Part shown: one piece after another, positions 14,694-15,843 of the stretch
Layout of the letters: every line of letters begins with the position of its first letter
Position numbering within the stretch: position 1 is the stretch's first letter
NCBI GenBank assembly: GCA_002424525.1
Contig: DIKJ01000158.1
Coordinates: 1 to 15,843 of the forward strand
DNA length: 15,843 nt
Source: Bacteroidales bacterium UBA5621
GTDB taxonomy: Bacteria > Bacteroidota > Bacteroidia > Bacteroidales > VadinHA17
Direction: 5' to 3'
Program-made: the position numbers and the translations under genes
The notes under the pieces: model-generated
The model's database searches: none
What the model was told of the DNA's origin: nothing
The model's input: only the letters and a program-made list of their open reading frames with translations

Positions 14694-14770
14694 AAACCTT
14701 GAAACTCTGAGCCGAGGCGAAGCCAAACCTTGAAACTTTGAAACCTTGAAACCTTGAAACTCTGAAACTT
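14694..14770 (+). repeat. Octamer array, unit AAACCTTG/AAACTCTG, with a GC-rich interruption
   Basis: AAACCTTG and AAACTCTG (14694-14709) are followed by a 15-base GC-rich segment (AGCCGAGGCGAAGCC) and then five more 8-base units (AAACCTTG, AAACTTTG, AAACCTTG, AAACCTTG, AAACTCTG) and a partial AAACTT. The partial unit runs into the TAA stop codon of the minus-strand metallopeptidase gene (14769-14771). With the preceding GATTTGT array it fills the gap between two convergent genes. Confidence 0.9.
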
Positions 14771-15515
14771 ACCTTATTATCTTCTTCAGTTCAGCCCTGA
14801 CAGACCGCCAGTCGGGATAGACCTCTGAGAGGAGGTTATAGAATCCCTGACCGTGGTTATGGTGCCTGAGATGGCACAACTCGTGAACGATGACATACTC
14901 GGCAAAGACCGGATCGAGACGTACAAGATCATAACTTATTGCAATTCTGCCTTTCGATGTACAGCTCCCCCACCTCTTTTTCATCTTCCTTACCGCAAAT
15001 CCGGTGGGGGAGAAATTGTATTTACGGTATTTATCAAGAGTCTCATGGAACTGTTTTGTCAGGACAGGCTTTGCGGCTGTTCCGTACCAGTGCTCAAGCA
15101 TGGCTTTTATTATTCCGGCATCATGCTCTCCCGGGAAACCAACCTCAATGGTATGATCCGATCTCCGGATATAATATCTGTCGGAGGGTGTAATTCTTAA
15201 CAGGTTTTCCTTTCCCAAAAAGAGTACCGGATCACCGTCTTTCAGGCTCTCACCCTGATCTATTCTGTTAAGTGTTGAATAATGATTCAGGGCTTTCTTT
15301 ATCCATGCCGTTTTTCCCCGCATCATATCTTCGACAGCCTTATTGCTGGTGCCCAGGGGTACCCTTGCAATCACCCTGCTGTCGGTATGCACACTAATTC
15401 CCATGCTCTTTCTGCGGGAGTAAATCACGGTATACGATATGCCGTTGGTTTGTTTCTCAGCAGAAACTTCCCTGATCTGCCTCCGCTCTTTAAGCGTCCT
15501 TCGGATCCTTCTCAT
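14769..15515 (-). CDS. YgjP-like zinc metallopeptidase (DUF45/M48-like)
   Basis: This is a 248-residue protein if the ATG at 15515 is used. I chose it over the longer form from 15572 because it forms an ATGA stop/start overlap with the upstream gene. The C-terminal half has the family blocks W-G-S-C-T-S-K-G-R-I, then I-V-H-E-L-C-H-L (H211, E212, H215 as HEXXH zinc site), N-H-G-Q-G-F (H221, third ligand) and P-D-W-R. The N-terminal half is a beta-rich region starting with many Arg/Lys. Relatives are cytosolic, predicted metal-dependent peptidases, often of unknown target. There is no signal peptide. The gene ends inside the octamer repeat. Its coupling to a secreted cellulase gene is unusual. 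Confidence 0.88.
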   Translation of the reverse strand: MRRIRRTLKERRQIREVSAEKQTNGISYTVIYSRRKSMGISVHTDSRVIARVPLGTSNKAVEDMMRGKTAWIKKALNHYSTLNRIDQGESLKDGDPVLFLGKENLLRITPSDRYYIRRSDHTIEVGFPGEHDAGIIKAMLEHWYGTAAKPVLTKQFHETLDKYRKYNFSPTGFAVRKMKKRWGSCTSKGRIAISYDLVRLDPVFAEYVIVHELCHLRHHNHGQGFYNLLSEVYPDWRSVRAELKKIIR

Positions 15516-15843
15516 CTTGATTGCAGGGATGAGAGGTAATAGATCAGGCAGGCTGTCCCGTCCATTGTGCATTCGTTAGTGGAGTAGTCGGCGAAATCAT
15601 CATGGTAAACTGCCATATCAGTTTGAAAATGAGCGTATTCATCATCTTTTGAGAGGTAGAGATATTTAAGCGAGTTAAATATTGACGGATAGACCGGCCC
15701 ATCTATAAGTCCGCCAAAAACCTGCAATCCCCTGACTACATATGATGAATGTGTGTTGACAGGATAGTCACCGCTTTCAGGCAATCCCACAACCATACTC
15801 GTTCCCCAGGGATTACAACCAAAGAGCCAGTCGCGGTGGGCTG
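15512..15843 (-). CDS. Glycoside hydrolase family 9 (cellulase), C-terminal part only
   Basis: The frame is open from the right edge of the window to TGA at 15514-15512, giving about 110 residues of C-terminus. It reads D-W-L-F-G-C-N-P-W-G-T-S-M-V-V-G-L-P, then G-G-L-I-D-G-P-V-Y, then Y-H-D-D-F-A-D-Y-S-T-N-E-C-T. The last fits the GH9 active-site signature (aromatic-x-D-x4-aromatic-x3-E-x-S/T/A), with the E expected to be the catalytic acid; the later N of the signature is replaced by T. GH9 enzymes cut beta-1,4-glucans and related polymers by inversion, usually outside the cytoplasm. The signal peptide, Ig-like domain and the base Asp would lie outside the window. An internal Met at 15796 is not the true start. 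Confidence 0.88.
   Translation of the reverse strand, partial: AHRDWLFGCNPWGTSMVVGLPESGDYPVNTHSSYVVRGLQVFGGLIDGPVYPSIFNSLKYLYLSKDDEYAHFQTDMAVYHDDFADYSTNECTMDGTACLIYYLSSLQSR

Noticed and set aside
14652..14770. CRISPR-like array
   Set aside because: Units are 7-8 bases, contiguous and without spacers; no cas genes are in the window.
15515..15572. Longer N-terminus for the metallopeptidase from ATG at 15572
   Set aside because: The extra 19 residues would overlap the GH9 coding end; the ATGA overlap at 15512-15515 gives a more natural start.

Overview
The window looks like chromosomal DNA from a Bacteroidota bacterium, probably a non-pathogenic, carotenoid-forming member of the Bacteroidales/Marinilabiliales/Cytophagales side. 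I infer this from the bifunctional CrtYc-CrtYd lycopene cyclase with CruF, the SpmA-SpmB fusion, the exported SagB-type nitroreductase, the GH9 cellulase, weak or absent Shine-Dalgarno sequences, and TAnnTTTG-like -7 elements. No rRNA, tRNA, CRISPR array, transposase, integrase or phage gene was seen. The longest gene-free stretch is 289 bases.

Region 1 (1-5862, + strand) is the distal part of a carotenoid operon. In order it holds the 3' end of an isopentenyl-diphosphate isomerase gene, crtZ (ring hydroxylase), a crtYc-crtYd fusion (lycopene cyclase), cruF (1',2'-hydratase), a PlsC-type acyltransferase, a family 2 glycosyltransferase of the CrtQ/CruC type, an exported TPR protein and a CrtI/CrtD-family desaturase. 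Junctions are very tight (two TGATG overlaps, one 25-base overlap, gaps of 3, 6 and 9 bases). The gene set predicts a carotenoid with one hydroxylated beta ring and one hydrated psi end that is glycosylated and then acylated, like a myxol/saproxanthin-type glycoside ester.

Region 2 (5863-7739) holds two minus-strand genes, an exported nitroreductase and a KDPG/KHG aldolase, separated by repeat-filled gaps. Region 3 (7740-13105, + strand) holds an SpmAB-type membrane protein, a MOFRL-family glycerate 2-kinase, a Gfo/Idh/MocA dehydrogenase and a GntP-family permease. With the aldolase, the last three look like a sugar-acid uptake and catabolism set whose substrate cannot be read from sequence. 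Region 4 (13106-15843) holds a beta-CASP metallo-beta-lactamase-fold RNase-like protein (+), then on the minus strand a YgjP-type zinc metallopeptidase translationally coupled (ATGA) to the 3' end of a GH9 cellulase that runs off the right edge.

The least expected structure is in the gaps. Six of the eight gaps of more than 50 bases carry short tandem arrays or related repeats. Most arrays have a unit of exactly 7 bases, although their sequences are unrelated (ACCCAGN, GATTTGT, TTTTGTC/TTTTTMC, GCGCAGR); a few have a unit of 8 (AAACCTTG, GCTGAGCC, ATTTAACC). Some arrays run right up to, or include, a stop codon, and two families recur in separate gaps. This is the main candidate here for an undescribed phenomenon.
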